DNA of 40,042 bases from an uncultured Bacteroides sp. (GCF_949298305.1 NZ_CASFWU010000038.1:1-40042); one strand, 5' to 3'. Shown: positions 16,895 to 25,575, counted from the stretch's first letter. The notes: a model not told the origin generated them from the letters alone. A program made the numbers and translations.

Positions 16895-19800
16895 ATGAAA
16901 AATAAATTCTCTCTGGTATTCAACGCGGTAACGGAAACTACAGGAACCGCCGGGACAAGTATGCCAAAGCCCGAGGTTAAGTTGGAATACAATGACAATG
17001 GCGGAAGAGTGTGCGTAGCCCATTTGGGCGACATCGTCTGCAATCTTATCTTGTGTGAATTCAATTATGTCAAAGAGATTTATAGGCCGGGCGCGTTACG
17101 GTTCAAGGTAGAACTGGACTGGGAATCGGACAATGCCCCGCAAATGTCTACCATTTACAGTACGTTTGGCGGCAGGAGTGTCATGTTGACGAATAATGAG
17201 TTCCATATAGCGGACAATTATTATGTCTTTGACATCCAGTTGGAGAAGCTGCGGACTTCCAGCAACTCGATGTACATTCAGGACATTCTTGCCAACAGCT
17301 CGGTTTGGCCGGACAAACTTCCTCCTGAGATTAAGATTGAGGGGCTTCTTGTGCAGAATCCCCGCTTCCTGACTTACGAATCCAACGGGACATCCGAGCA
17401 GAAGCAAGAAGAGAAGGGTGACCAGAGCGGAGATCAGGAGCAGAAGGAAGAGACTACAAATGCGGAAGCGGCGAATCAGACCCTGAAGCAGGAAGGCTCC
17501 TCCAAGGTGGAATACATCCAGCCCTATCTGGTGCAATACAACGAGAGCTTCTTCGATTTTCTGGTCAGGATCACCAACCGCTGCGGTGAATTCTTCTATT
17601 ACGAAAACGGGAAATTCCACATCGGCTGGGAAAAGTCTGATCCGGTGTCCATTGACGATTACGTTTCGTTCAGGTTTGCACAGGGACAGACTTCCGCCTG
17701 GAAAGAAAGTTCGCTGGCGGAGACTCACAAAGACTATGTGCAGGACAAGGATTTGAGCACATCGGGGGGAGCGGTTATGAAGAAGGACTCCGACCTGGCT
17801 TCCGACGAGAACCTGGCCTGCATTCCTCCCAAGAGTGAATATACCAGCTGGAGCGATTTTGCCTTGTTCCCCGGCACGTTCCTGATTACGCTGACTTCTG
17901 AAATGTTGAACCAGAAGGACGTCTTCAGCATGGTGGACTACGCCGCCTGGAAAATCATGTTTTCCGGAGGTATGAACAACCTGTCGGCAAAGGCCAACGA
18001 CGGTTATGAGACGAAGAACTTCACCGGGCCTTACCAAGACGAGCGGCAGGTGGGTGACGGCGACAACGCCAAAATCTATCTGTACAGTTCAAAGCCCAAC
18101 ACCTCGGACTCCATAGCCTACAACCTGAATTTCTACACCAACATCCGGAAGGGCATTGAAAAAGCCGAACGCTCGCGCATCCACATCGAGCTGGGCAATC
18201 ATTTTTGTCAGGTTTCGCTGGGCAGCGTCATCCGGCTGGAGAATGAAAGCGAGCGTTACATTGTCGTAAAGATAGAAAGCAGTATCAACAGCAGTTCCGG
18301 CCAGTCGGTCGAGGCACTCGACATCGAGGCCATCCCTTACTCCGAGGACGCTACGGTCTATCCTCCCTCGGCCCGTGTCTCTCTTTTCCGTCCGGCCAAT
18401 GCCCAGCGGGCGGTTGTCACTTCCAACGAAGACCCGCTGAAGATGAACCGCATCCGGGTGCGCTATCCGTGGCAGGCCGCTACGGACGACCCCACGCCGT
18501 GGATACGGATTGCCCTGCCCATGGCGTCCGACGGCTGCGGTTTCAGCTTCCTGCCCAATATAGGCGACGAGGCCATTGTCAACTTCGAGAACGGAAACAT
18601 CGAGCGTCCCTACGTGGAGGGCATGCTCTTCTCGGGACAGAAACAGCCTGCCCGTACCCACCTGAGGGCCACTTCCCGCTCCATCACTTCGGCCAACGGG
18701 CATTCCATCATCTTTTCCGATCCCCCCAGCTCGTCTAATTTCTTCAAGAGCCTTTCTCCCGCCATGGCCACCATCACCGGCTTCTGTCCGGGTGTGATGA
18801 CAGGTTCCATCCCCGAATCGGACCTGAACAAGGCCATGGGCGGCATTGAACTCACCGATGAGTTCGGCTTCTATTCCATCAGCATGTCTTCAGACCGCCG
18901 TGCCATCTCCATCAATTCGCCATTGGGTGCTGTCAGCATGAACGCCTTTACGGGCATTACCATTTCGGCCCCCAACGGGAACATCAAGATTGCGGGAAAG
19001 AACATCGACATCGTGGCGGGCAACAACCTGAGCATCACTTCCGGTACCAACCGGACGCCTTTCTGGCCGTTCTATGAAAAAGGTCAGAACGGAAAAGGTG
19101 CTATAGACAGAATTATACAAGAAGCAACGGCTTTTGCAGGCAGGTTTGCCATTGTGGACATGAACCTGATGCGTACAATCATGGAGTCTTTCCTCCGTCC
19201 CGTGGGCGGCACTCTGCTTATCAAGTCCAACCGCTATTTGTGCATGGAGGCCGGAAAGGGAAAAGCGAATATCTGGGGACGTGCATATATTCAGAGTCGT
19301 TGGGGTTCAACAGCCCTCAGTGCGGGGGGTAACCTGGTTCCATTCGGATTGTCGAAATTTTTGGATCTAAAAGATGTGGAGTATAATGTAAACGATAAAG
19401 TATATCAAGATATAAAAAAGATTTCAGATGCTTTAAAGTTTGTGGAATGTGATTACCATGAGAAAGTTGTCAGGTGTGAAAAAAATAAAAAAGAATATGC
19501 TAACTGTTTGACGCAAGAAAACAAAACGCGCTTAAAAAATTTAAAAGAAATTGCTGATATATTTAATGCGGCAAAAAATAATCAAGGATATCAGGATGTC
19601 GAATTATCCGAAGATGTTCAAAGTAAAGAAAACGATTTGACAACTATAGAAACCGTGAATAATTTAGGCCAGATATTTTATTATAGTGCTACACAAATTT
19701 GTTATGATACTTATTGGAATCAGCTTTCCCAAAAAAATATAGATTCATTGAATACATATAGAACTGATGTCGAGGAAATATTAGACTTGATTAATCTCTA

Positions 19801-20263
19801 TAAAGCTACAGATTATTCCTATCCGGGGCGTGATGTTGCTGCTTCTATGAAGCTGAAAAGAAAACTTATGTTTAAAGCGCTTAAAGATATCGTGAAAAAA
19901 TATTGCTTGGATAATAATTTGGGGATTAAACTACCTGATGGCGAACCGGGAGATTACACTACAGAAAAATGGAATGCTTATGTGAATGGCATTCGTGTCG
20001 GTGAAACAACTGACCGTTCAAAGGCTTTGGTGAATAAAATAGTCTCTTGGGGAAATTATGTTCTGAATATAGGATTCCAACCCTTTCAAGGCTTTTTAGA
20101 TCAGTACGCCTGGAGCAAAACGGATGAGGGCGACATCCTCTTTGCTCCCCAAAAAGGGGTTGTCCTGAATTTTAAAGATAAAACCCTGCATGATTATACC
20201 GGGGCTTACGATGAGAATGCTAAACTTAACGATTTGAAGAACCTTCTAAAAGGCATTGAGTAG
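16895..20263 (+). CDS. tssI: T6SS spike protein VgrG (TssI) with extended C terminus
   Basis: 1122 residues; trimeric spike at the tip of the Hcp tube. A gp27-like N-terminal region (about 1-500) is interrupted by a Glu/Gln/Lys-rich low-complexity insert (about 166-205). A gp5-type OB domain (about 515-585) carries NRIRVRYPWQA, FSFLPNIGDEAIVNFE and ERPYVEGMLF. A beta-repeat stem follows (about 660-715, with SPLGAVSMNAFTGITISAPN). After about residue 812, a helical, Lys/Asn-rich region of about 250 residues runs to near 1075, encoded by strikingly AT-rich DNA (19330-20100), before a short conserved-looking end. This module looks foreign and may be an effector, adaptor or species-variable domain; I see no recognisable catalytic motif. 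Confidence 0.93.
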   Translation: MKNKFSLVFNAVTETTGTAGTSMPKPEVKLEYNDNGGRVCVAHLGDIVCNLILCEFNYVKEIYRPGALRFKVELDWESDNAPQMSTIYSTFGGRSVMLTNNEFHIADNYYVFDIQLEKLRTSSNSMYIQDILANSSVWPDKLPPEIKIEGLLVQNPRFLTYESNGTSEQKQEEKGDQSGDQEQKEETTNAEAANQTLKQEGSSKVEYIQPYLVQYNESFFDFLVRITNRCGEFFYYENGKFHIGWEKSDPVSIDDYVSFRFAQGQTSAWKESSLAETHKDYVQDKDLSTSGGAVMKKDSDLASDENLACIPPKSEYTSWSDFALFPGTFLITLTSEMLNQKDVFSMVDYAAWKIMFSGGMNNLSAKANDGYETKNFTGPYQDERQVGDGDNAKIYLYSSKPNTSDSIAYNLNFYTNIRKGIEKAERSRIHIELGNHFCQVSLGSVIRLENESERYIVVKIESSINSSSGQSVEALDIEAIPYSEDATVYPPSARVSLFRPANAQRAVVTSNEDPLKMNRIRVRYPWQAATDDPTPWIRIALPMASDGCGFSFLPNIGDEAIVNFENGNIERPYVEGMLFSGQKQPARTHLRATSRSITSANGHSIIFSDPPSSSNFFKSLSPAMATITGFCPGVMTGSIPESDLNKAMGGIELTDEFGFYSISMSSDRRAISINSPLGAVSMNAFTGITISAPNGNIKIAGKNIDIVAGNNLSITSGTNRTPFWPFYEKGQNGKGAIDRIIQEATAFAGRFAIVDMNLMRTIMESFLRPVGGTLLIKSNRYLCMEAGKGKANIWGRAYIQSRWGSTALSAGGNLVPFGLSKFLDLKDVEYNVNDKVYQDIKKISDALKFVECDYHEKVVRCEKNKKEYANCLTQENKTRLKNLKEIADIFNAAKNNQGYQDVELSEDVQSKENDLTTIETVNNLGQIFYYSATQICYDTYWNQLSQKNIDSLNTYRTDVEEILDLINLYKATDYSYPGRDVAASMKLKRKLMFKALKDIVKKYCLDNNLGIKLPDGEPGDYTTEKWNAYVNGIRVGETTDRSKALVNKIVSWGNYVLNIGFQPFQGFLDQYAWSKTDEGDILFAPQKGVVLNFKDKTLHDYTGAYDENAKLNDLKNLLKGIE

Positions 20264-20264
20264 C

Positions 20265-22043
20265 ATGGATATCTTGGCTGAACAATTTGCAAACTGGCAA
20301 TCCGCTTTGGAAGATTTCCAGAAGAATGTGGAAAAGAAGCTGGATGAGATTCGCAACTGCAAGAGCGAAGTCCAGCGGATGAAGGACGAACTGAAAACCC
20401 AAATCGGGTTGGGACGTTACATCCGCGACGACAGTCGGGTGATTATTTCCGCGCCCGAAATCATCATCGGCAATGTCGACAGGAACGGAGTGATGTGTGG
20501 TAACTATTCGCACGTGGTCATCCGCGGCAGCAACATCAACCTGGACGGTGTCGGCGCCGGAGCCGGTGGAGTGGGCAGCATCGTGAGCCGCGCGGCCAGC
20601 ATCCGCCAGATAGCGGTGGACCCGGGCATAGACGGCGTGGAGAATGTGGTGAAGGATGTTTCCGAAATCGTTTCGCAAGCCCATGGCATCACGTTGCGCG
20701 CCGACAGCGCACAGGGCACTTTCCCCACCGGTGCTGCGGCGGGTGGCGGCATTACGCTCTCCACCGACCAATACATCGCCCTCGACGCCACCCTGGCCTG
20801 CGACACGCTGAAGACGACACTGGAAAATCAGGAGAAAGGGCTGAAGACACAGGTCAGCGACCTGAAGCAGGCGGCCAACGACGCCAAGTCGGAAGTGTCC
20901 AAGCTCGTCTCGCAGATGAACGACCTGGTGGCCAAGGACACGATGAACGGCAGCGCTACAGACACCCGCACCAACTTCATGGACATAGACGAGCTGCACC
21001 AGGAGTTCGAACAACTGACGTTTACTCTCTACGGTGCCATGACGCACTATTTCGACACCCTTTCGCGCCTGGCCGAGAGTAACCGCCAGCTGGAGGACAT
21101 CAAGGAGCAGAAGGACGCCGTTGGCAAGCGGGCATCCGGCTACAAGGACAAGTCCACCGGAACCTTCATCTCCCTCCGGTCGGAAAGCCTCGGCCTCGTA
21201 TCCACCGACGGCGAGGGCAACCTGCGCACCAACGACGGCGCGGGCATCGGCCTGGCGGGCAAACAAATCAGCCTGACATCCTACGGCAACGACGATGCCC
21301 TGATTAAGGACAGCAACATCTTCCTGGGCTCGCAGGACGTTGAAATCAACACCGCCAATCCCAAGGTGTCGGACTCGAACGTCGACCTGCCGGCCGAAGG
21401 CAGCGTGCGCGTCGTCTCGAAAGCGGTACAGGTGGAGGCCGTGGACTACGAGACGAAAGACGACAAGACCGAGGAGAAGAGCCTGACCAAGGAAGGCTCG
21501 TTCACCCTGCGAGCCGAGAAAATCAACCTCAACGCCACCGACACCGAGGGCAAGGCCACCGGCTCCCTGGCCGTCAACGCCAAGGCCGTCGAGGTCAAGG
21601 CGATGGACGTGGACAAGGAGAAACGCACCGACAAGGAACTGGCGGCGGGCAGCACCCTGCTCCTGCTGGCCGAGAAAGTCTATGCCGGAGCCAAGGACAA
21701 GAAGGCGCGGAGCAAGAACGTGCAGGTGGCCTCGGACAACGTGGGCCTCTTCGGCGACACCGCCGTCGAACTGCAGCAGGACGGGAAGGCCATCCTGCAA
21801 CTGAGCGGCGGCAACGCCTCCGTCTCCGGCAGCAAGACCACCCTCTACGGCGAGATGACCTCGCAGGGCAAGTCCACGTTCAAGTCCGACGTCAGCGCCG
21901 GAACGGTGGAGATGAAGAACCTCAAGGTGGATTCGTCGTTCAAGACGCCCTACACCACCGAAGGTGTCTCTGTGCCCGGAGCGCCGTCCACCGCGAAGCT
22001 GAGCGCCAAGCTGAGTGAGGAAGAACTGAAGTCTAACGGATAA
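20265..22043 (+). CDS. Beta-repeat spike-associated protein
   Basis: 592 residues from the ATG one base after the vgrG stop. Residues about 1-50 are coiled coil. A Gly-rich segment (about 90-120) and a second coiled coil (about 185-235, 260-290) follow. The C-terminal 300 residues are short alternating beta repeats (ISLTSYG, VEINTA, VRVVSKAVQVEA, FTLRAEKINLNA, LAVNAKAVEVKA), like the beta-helical stem that extends many VgrG spikes. No signal peptide or catalytic motif. I infer a separate spike extension or a carrier between VgrG and the PAAR-like tip encoded next; an effector role cannot be excluded. Confidence 0.7.
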   Translation: MDILAEQFANWQSALEDFQKNVEKKLDEIRNCKSEVQRMKDELKTQIGLGRYIRDDSRVIISAPEIIIGNVDRNGVMCGNYSHVVIRGSNINLDGVGAGAGGVGSIVSRAASIRQIAVDPGIDGVENVVKDVSEIVSQAHGITLRADSAQGTFPTGAAAGGGITLSTDQYIALDATLACDTLKTTLENQEKGLKTQVSDLKQAANDAKSEVSKLVSQMNDLVAKDTMNGSATDTRTNFMDIDELHQEFEQLTFTLYGAMTHYFDTLSRLAESNRQLEDIKEQKDAVGKRASGYKDKSTGTFISLRSESLGLVSTDGEGNLRTNDGAGIGLAGKQISLTSYGNDDALIKDSNIFLGSQDVEINTANPKVSDSNVDLPAEGSVRVVSKAVQVEAVDYETKDDKTEEKSLTKEGSFTLRAEKINLNATDTEGKATGSLAVNAKAVEVKAMDVDKEKRTDKELAAGSTLLLLAEKVYAGAKDKKARSKNVQVASDNVGLFGDTAVELQQDGKAILQLSGGNASVSGSKTTLYGEMTSQGKSTFKSDVSAGTVEMKNLKVDSSFKTPYTTEGVSVPGAPSTAKLSAKLSEEELKSNG

Positions 22044-22291
22044 ATAAACAGCTCAAGTTTCGCAAGTGCGAATTGAAAATCGGCGAAGCCAAACTTGCAG
22101 GAATTAAAGGAGTTAGAAGGAAGCCCCCTCCAACTCCCCCCGAAGGGGGAGAGGTTCCACCAGGGTGGGCTTGGGAGTTAAAGCCGATAGCGCAAGTGTA
22201 TGGTCGGCATCCTTTTTCACAAAGGCATTGGCTTAACTTCTTAACTACAATCGATTAATAAGCTTGCGAATCTTAAATAAACAGAAAGAAT
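22044..22291. repeat. Intergenic repeat element related to 39340-39490
   Basis: It contains gttagaagga (near 22112), a C-rich/G-rich inverted segment (ccccctccaactccccccgaaggggg) and gggcttgggagttaaag at 22167-22183. The last 17-mer recurs exactly at 39379-39395, where it is again flanked by gttagagg/gttagaagg words. It looks like a dispersed non-coding palindromic element inserted between two T6SS genes. Confidence 0.65.
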
Positions 22292-22681
22292 ATGGCAAAA
22301 TACGTCTGCATGGGTGCCACCCTGAAGTGTACCTTCGGGCAAACCCCTTCCACGCTTTCGGTCATCGTGCCGTTGAGGCCCATGATTCAAAACAAGCCGA
22401 AGGCCACCATCATGGACTACGTTCCGATGGTCAACGTCATGCCCTTTGGCATGTGTACTTCGCTCAGCAACCCTACGGTGGCTTCGGCCACTTCCGCCGC
22501 CATGGGCGTGCTCACCCCCATGCCCTGCGTCCCTGTCATTGTGGCTCCGTGGGCACCGGGCGGCAAGCAGATGATTACCAACATGCCTGCCCTGCTGGAT
22601 AACTGCAAGCTGATGTGTGCCTACGGAGGCAACATCTCCATCAACATGCCGGGGCATACCTGCAATTCGGAAGGGAAGTGA
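22292..22681 (+). CDS. PAAR-like (DUF4280) spike tip protein
   Basis: 129-residue DUF4280 protein. The conserved pattern is visible in order: CMGATLKCTFGQTPSTL, NVMPFGMCTSLSNPTVASAT, TPMPCVPVI, and a C-terminal CAYGGNISINMPGH. DUF4280 proteins are PAAR-like tips that sharpen the VgrG spike and often carry or recruit effectors. This one is the bare domain with no C-terminal toxin extension. Four to six cysteines could bind metal as in PAAR proteins. It is the last plus-strand gene of the first T6SS block. Confidence 0.9.
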   Translation: MAKYVCMGATLKCTFGQTPSTLSVIVPLRPMIQNKPKATIMDYVPMVNVMPFGMCTSLSNPTVASATSAAMGVLTPMPCVPVIVAPWAPGGKQMITNMPALLDNCKLMCAYGGNISINMPGHTCNSEGK

Positions 22682-22685
22682 GGGG

Positions 22686-23188
22686 GAGTTTTTGAGTTCT
22701 TAAGTTCTTAAGTTCTTAAGTTTTTAAGTTTAGTTGACGAGGGGACGAGGCTTCAGACCACGAGGAGTGGGGTGGTGAGTTTTTGAGTTTTTGAGTTCTT
22801 AAGTTTAGTTGACGAGGGGACAAGGCTTCAGACCACGAGGAGTGAGTTTTTAAGTTTATAAGTTTTTGAGTTTATAAGTTCTTGAGTTCTTGAGTTCATA
22901 AGTTTTTAAGTTCTTGAGTTCATTAGTTTTTGAGGTTAGGGGGGAGGAGGAGGTCGCAAAACATGGTTTGATATGGTTTCAACTTAAAAACTCACCAACT
23001 TAAAAACTTAAAGACTCAAAACTCACCAATCCACTCCTTGTGGCCTGAAGCCTCGTCCCCTCGTCAACTAAACTCAAGAACTTATAAACTCAAAAACTCA
23101 AAAACTCACCACCCCACTCCTCGTGGCCTGAAGCCTTGTCCCCTCGTCAACTAAACTCAAGAACTTATAAACCTAAAAACTCAGAAAC
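22686..23188. repeat. Nested inverted-repeat and short tandem-repeat array
   Basis: About 500 bases between two convergent genes. A 40-50-base core beginning TTTAGTTGACGAGGGGAC and continuing through GGCTTCAGACCACGAGGAGTG occurs twice forward (about 22729-22775 and 22804-22845) and twice inverted (about 23031-23072 and 23109-23155). Between and around the cores are degenerate 8-10-base tandem words (agttcttaag, agtttttgag, agtttataag) forward on the left and their complements on the right. The whole can fold into a very long hairpin. It probably acts at least as a bidirectional terminator. Confidence 0.85.
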
Positions 23189-23917
23189 TCAAAACTTCAT
23201 CCGCTTCCCGGCCTCCTCGTCGCGGGCGGCCATTCTTTCCTTCTCGGCGCTTTCTTTCGCCGCCTGTTCCGTCAGGTACTTCTGGTAAGCGTCTTCTATC
23301 TGTTTCTCTTTCGTCTCTCTGTATTGCTTGCACAGGTCTTTATTTCGGTCGTACAATTTCTGCAGTTCCTCTTTCGCCTCGTCCAGTTCGGCGGGTTTGG
23401 CTCCGGCCAGTTGCTTGGCCATCTTCACTCCGCAGGCCACGTTGGCGGCGTCCACTTTCACCATGACTTCCCCGTAGACCATTTGTACGTAGTCCATGCC
23501 GGCGTCGCGGCGTTCTTTGGTCATGGGCGGCATGGTGCAGAGCACGTACCTGTTGTCTTCGCCGTCCTTGTCGTGTTCGGCTGTGTCTGTGTTTGAGGCT
23601 CCGTCTTCCTCCTCGTCTTCGTTCATGGACTTCTGCTCTATCTTGTACTCGGGATGCGCCAGTCCGATGGCCTTGCAGATGGGGAAGAGGTATTCCTTGT
23701 CCTTGGGTATCAGTGCAAACTGGTCGTCGGCGGGCAGGGCCACGTCTGCTACATCCTCTATCTCCATCGGCTCGCCGCCCACTTCTACGTTGACGGACAG
23801 GAGCGCGGCCGGCTCGGCGTTCACGCTGAAGTGCATGAACTGGTAGTTCATGTAGACGGCGTATCCGCTCATTCTCTGCTGGGTCTCGTTCAGCAGGGTT
23901 ACAATCGAATTTCTCAT
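23189..23917 (-). CDS. T6SS-island hypothetical protein, acidic with coiled-coil tail
   Basis: 242 residues, no signal peptide. An N-terminal globular part (1-100) is followed by a very acidic segment (about 98-122, including NEDEEEDGASNTD), a middle part with TMPPMTKERRDAGMDYVQMVYGEVMVKVD, and a long charged helix (about 180-242) likely to be coiled coil. No recognised family. It starts 18 bases after the PEGA-domain gene and is probably cotranscribed with it, inside the T6SS island but on the opposite strand to the structural genes. A chaperone or adaptor role is speculation. Confidence 0.7.
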   Translation of the reverse strand: MRNSIVTLLNETQQRMSGYAVYMNYQFMHFSVNAEPAALLSVNVEVGGEPMEIEDVADVALPADDQFALIPKDKEYLFPICKAIGLAHPEYKIEQKSMNEDEEEDGASNTDTAEHDKDGEDNRYVLCTMPPMTKERRDAGMDYVQMVYGEVMVKVDAANVACGVKMAKQLAGAKPAELDEAKEELQKLYDRNKDLCKQYRETKEKQIEDAYQKYLTEQAAKESAEKERMAARDEEAGKRMKF

Positions 23918-23935
23918 ATCTTTTTCTTCTTTTTG

Positions 23936-25276
23936 TTATTTGTCAATGATTGGTTGTTCTTTCAGTTCCAGGTAGATGTCCACGATGTCGTTGCCCCGCA
24001 GCTGCACCAGGGTCTCGGCCGTTTTCCGGCCGTTGACCAGACGCAGGCGGTAGCTGCGGTCTGCCGGCAGGTTGCGCAGCACGCAGGGAGCCAGTCCTGC
24101 GGGCACTCCGTTGAGGTAGACGGCGGCCGATGGCTCGCTGCACGCGATGTTCAGCATCCCGTAGTCGGCCAGGGGCGAGATGAGGTTCAGCTCCAGCGGC
24201 TTGCCGCTCTCCACCCAGAAGTAGTCCGTGCGCGACTCCAGTCCTTCCTTTGCCGAGCTGACGGAGTAGAAGCCCGGCATCAGCCGTCCGCTCCATTCGC
24301 CCCGTCCCACCGGCTCGCGGTTGAGGTAGATGTCGGTGTCGGCGTCGAAGGCGGTGATGTGCACGTCGGCCGGAAGCTGTACGGCCGTGGTGTCCGTAGC
24401 CGTCGTGTCGGGCAGGGCGGCCGTCTCGTCGGCAGGCGGCAGGCTCTTCGGGCGCGGGCGCAGGTCGGCCGCGCTCAGGGCCAGCACCTTCCGTTCGGCG
24501 TTGGCTATCTGCACCCGGCGGTCGTAGTAGAGGGTGTCTCCGCGGACAAGGCTCACCCGGTACGGGCCCGGCATCAGACGCCCGCTTTCGGCCCGTCCCG
24601 TGCCGATGGGCTTGCCGTCCAGGCAGATTTGCGCGTCGGGCAGGGGAGAGGCCACTGTCAGGTAGGCGTAGTAGGGCTGCAGCACGAAGTGCTTCTCCAG
24701 CCGCCCGGTGTCGGTCAGTTCGAGGGTGTCAGCCAGTGCCCGGCAGAAGGGCGACTCGATGCGGCAGGCGTGCCTGCCCAGGGGCAGGTAGAGCGTCAGG
24801 CGTCCGTCTGTGACGAGGTGCGTCAGGCTGTCCACGCAGACGATGGCGCGCTGTGGCTCCACGCTGAGCAGGAGCCATTGCTTCGGTTGCCTGAACTCTT
24901 TCTCCAGGCTCTCCGTGTGCAGATAGGCGTGGTAGTGTTTTTTCCGTTTCAGCTCGCCTCCGGGCACTTTCCAGTTCAGTTGCCCGTAGTCGGGGTGCTT
25001 GATGGTGAGCGAGGCCGTGCGGTGGGGCAGGGTCAGCACGAAGCAGCCGTCGCCCTCGGCGGCGGGGACTTCGGCGTTGTCCACCAGAAACCGGAACCCC
25101 TTTTCGTTGGTGAAGAGGTCGAGCAGGGCGTGCTGCTTGTCGGTGGCCGGCGCCTCCCTTCCCGGCAGGGGCTTCTTGTACCGGCCGAACTCTTCTACGC
25201 GCATCCGTTGTGCCACGCAGGGGGGGAACACCGCGCTCAGCAGGAGTATCAGCCATAATATTTTTATTCGTGCCAT
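23936..25276 (-). CDS. Exported PEGA-domain protein
   Basis: 446 residues from the ATG at 25276. A signal peptide (about 1-22, ending CVAQ) leads to a mature protein with several PEGA-type beta repeats: YLTVASPLPDAQICLDGKPIGTG, then DTDIYLNREPVGRGEWSG, then NIACSEPSAAVYLNGVPAG with VLRNLPADRSYRLRLV. PEGA domains are small surface or periplasmic modules found in envelope-attached proteins. A Pro/Thr-rich linker separates the repeats. The start is set by the signal peptide and the -7 box 22 bases upstream; the frame stays open much further upstream, but that part is the antisense of the E1 gene. The role within the T6SS is unknown; it may anchor or cap the machine at the periplasmic or peptidoglycan side. 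Confidence 0.85.
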   Translation of the reverse strand: MARIKILWLILLLSAVFPPCVAQRMRVEEFGRYKKPLPGREAPATDKQHALLDLFTNEKGFRFLVDNAEVPAAEGDGCFVLTLPHRTASLTIKHPDYGQLNWKVPGGELKRKKHYHAYLHTESLEKEFRQPKQWLLLSVEPQRAIVCVDSLTHLVTDGRLTLYLPLGRHACRIESPFCRALADTLELTDTGRLEKHFVLQPYYAYLTVASPLPDAQICLDGKPIGTGRAESGRLMPGPYRVSLVRGDTLYYDRRVQIANAERKVLALSAADLRPRPKSLPPADETAALPDTTATDTTAVQLPADVHITAFDADTDIYLNREPVGRGEWSGRLMPGFYSVSSAKEGLESRTDYFWVESGKPLELNLISPLADYGMLNIACSEPSAAVYLNGVPAGLAPCVLRNLPADRSYRLRLVNGRKTAETLVQLRGNDIVDIYLELKEQPIIDK

Positions 25277-25297
25277 TTGTGTAGGATTCTTGCACTG

Positions 25298-25305
25298 CAA
25301 ACATA
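25298..25305 (-). promoter_or_regulatory. -7 box of the minus-strand T6SS pair
   Basis: On the minus strand the sequence reads TATGTTTG, a full TAnnTTTG match, 22 bases before the start codon at 25276. No exact TTTG is seen at the expected -33 spacing. Confidence 0.6.
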
Positions 25306-25384
25306 CGGATTTTTGGCGGAATATTTGCATCCGTCGGCAAATAAATGCCTCGTCTGTGCCATGCAGACCTTGCCCGTGCACCGT

Positions 25385-25460
25385 GCTTGCATGGTCCGCG
25401 CGCCGTGCTTGCGTGGTCCGCGCACCGTGCTTGCATGGTCCGCGCACCGTGCAGGCATCC
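25385..25460. repeat. 22-bp tandem repeat, three full units plus a partial
   Basis: Units start at 25385, 25407 and 25429, with a partial unit from 25451. The consensus is gcttgcatggtccgcgcacc plus gt. It shares the 11-base core GCTTGCATGGT and the 22-base period with the repeat at 3910, but the second half differs (CCGCGCACCGT) and makes each unit a near-palindrome (GCA.GGT.CGCG.ACC.TGC). It lies in the divergent region between the PEGA gene and the E1-like gene. Confidence 0.85.
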
Positions 25461-25575
25461 TTCGGGGGGAGGGAGCCGGGTGTCCGTCCCGGGCCTTTCA
25501 GCGGGTGCTGCGGCGGTGCCGGCTCCGCCCTGTCGGCCAATTTGTCCCTCGGCGAGCGAATATTGTTTCCAATCG

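Noticed and set aside
10587..22681. Contractile prophage or extracellular injection system instead of T6SS
   Set aside because: ClpV, DUF4280 tip, TssK and TssF are present, while capsid, terminase, tail-fibre and lysis genes are absent. The set matches a T6SS.
22686..23188. Repeat array read as CRISPR or as an IS remnant
   Set aside because: There are no regularly spaced unique spacers, and no transposase fragment or terminal inverted repeats of a known insertion sequence type were seen. The structure is a nested palindrome.
23654..25258. 534-codon plus-strand frame
   Set aside because: Opposite to the PEGA and acidic protein genes, both of which have sensible features. The frame is Val/Gln/Gly-rich antisense translation with no domain.
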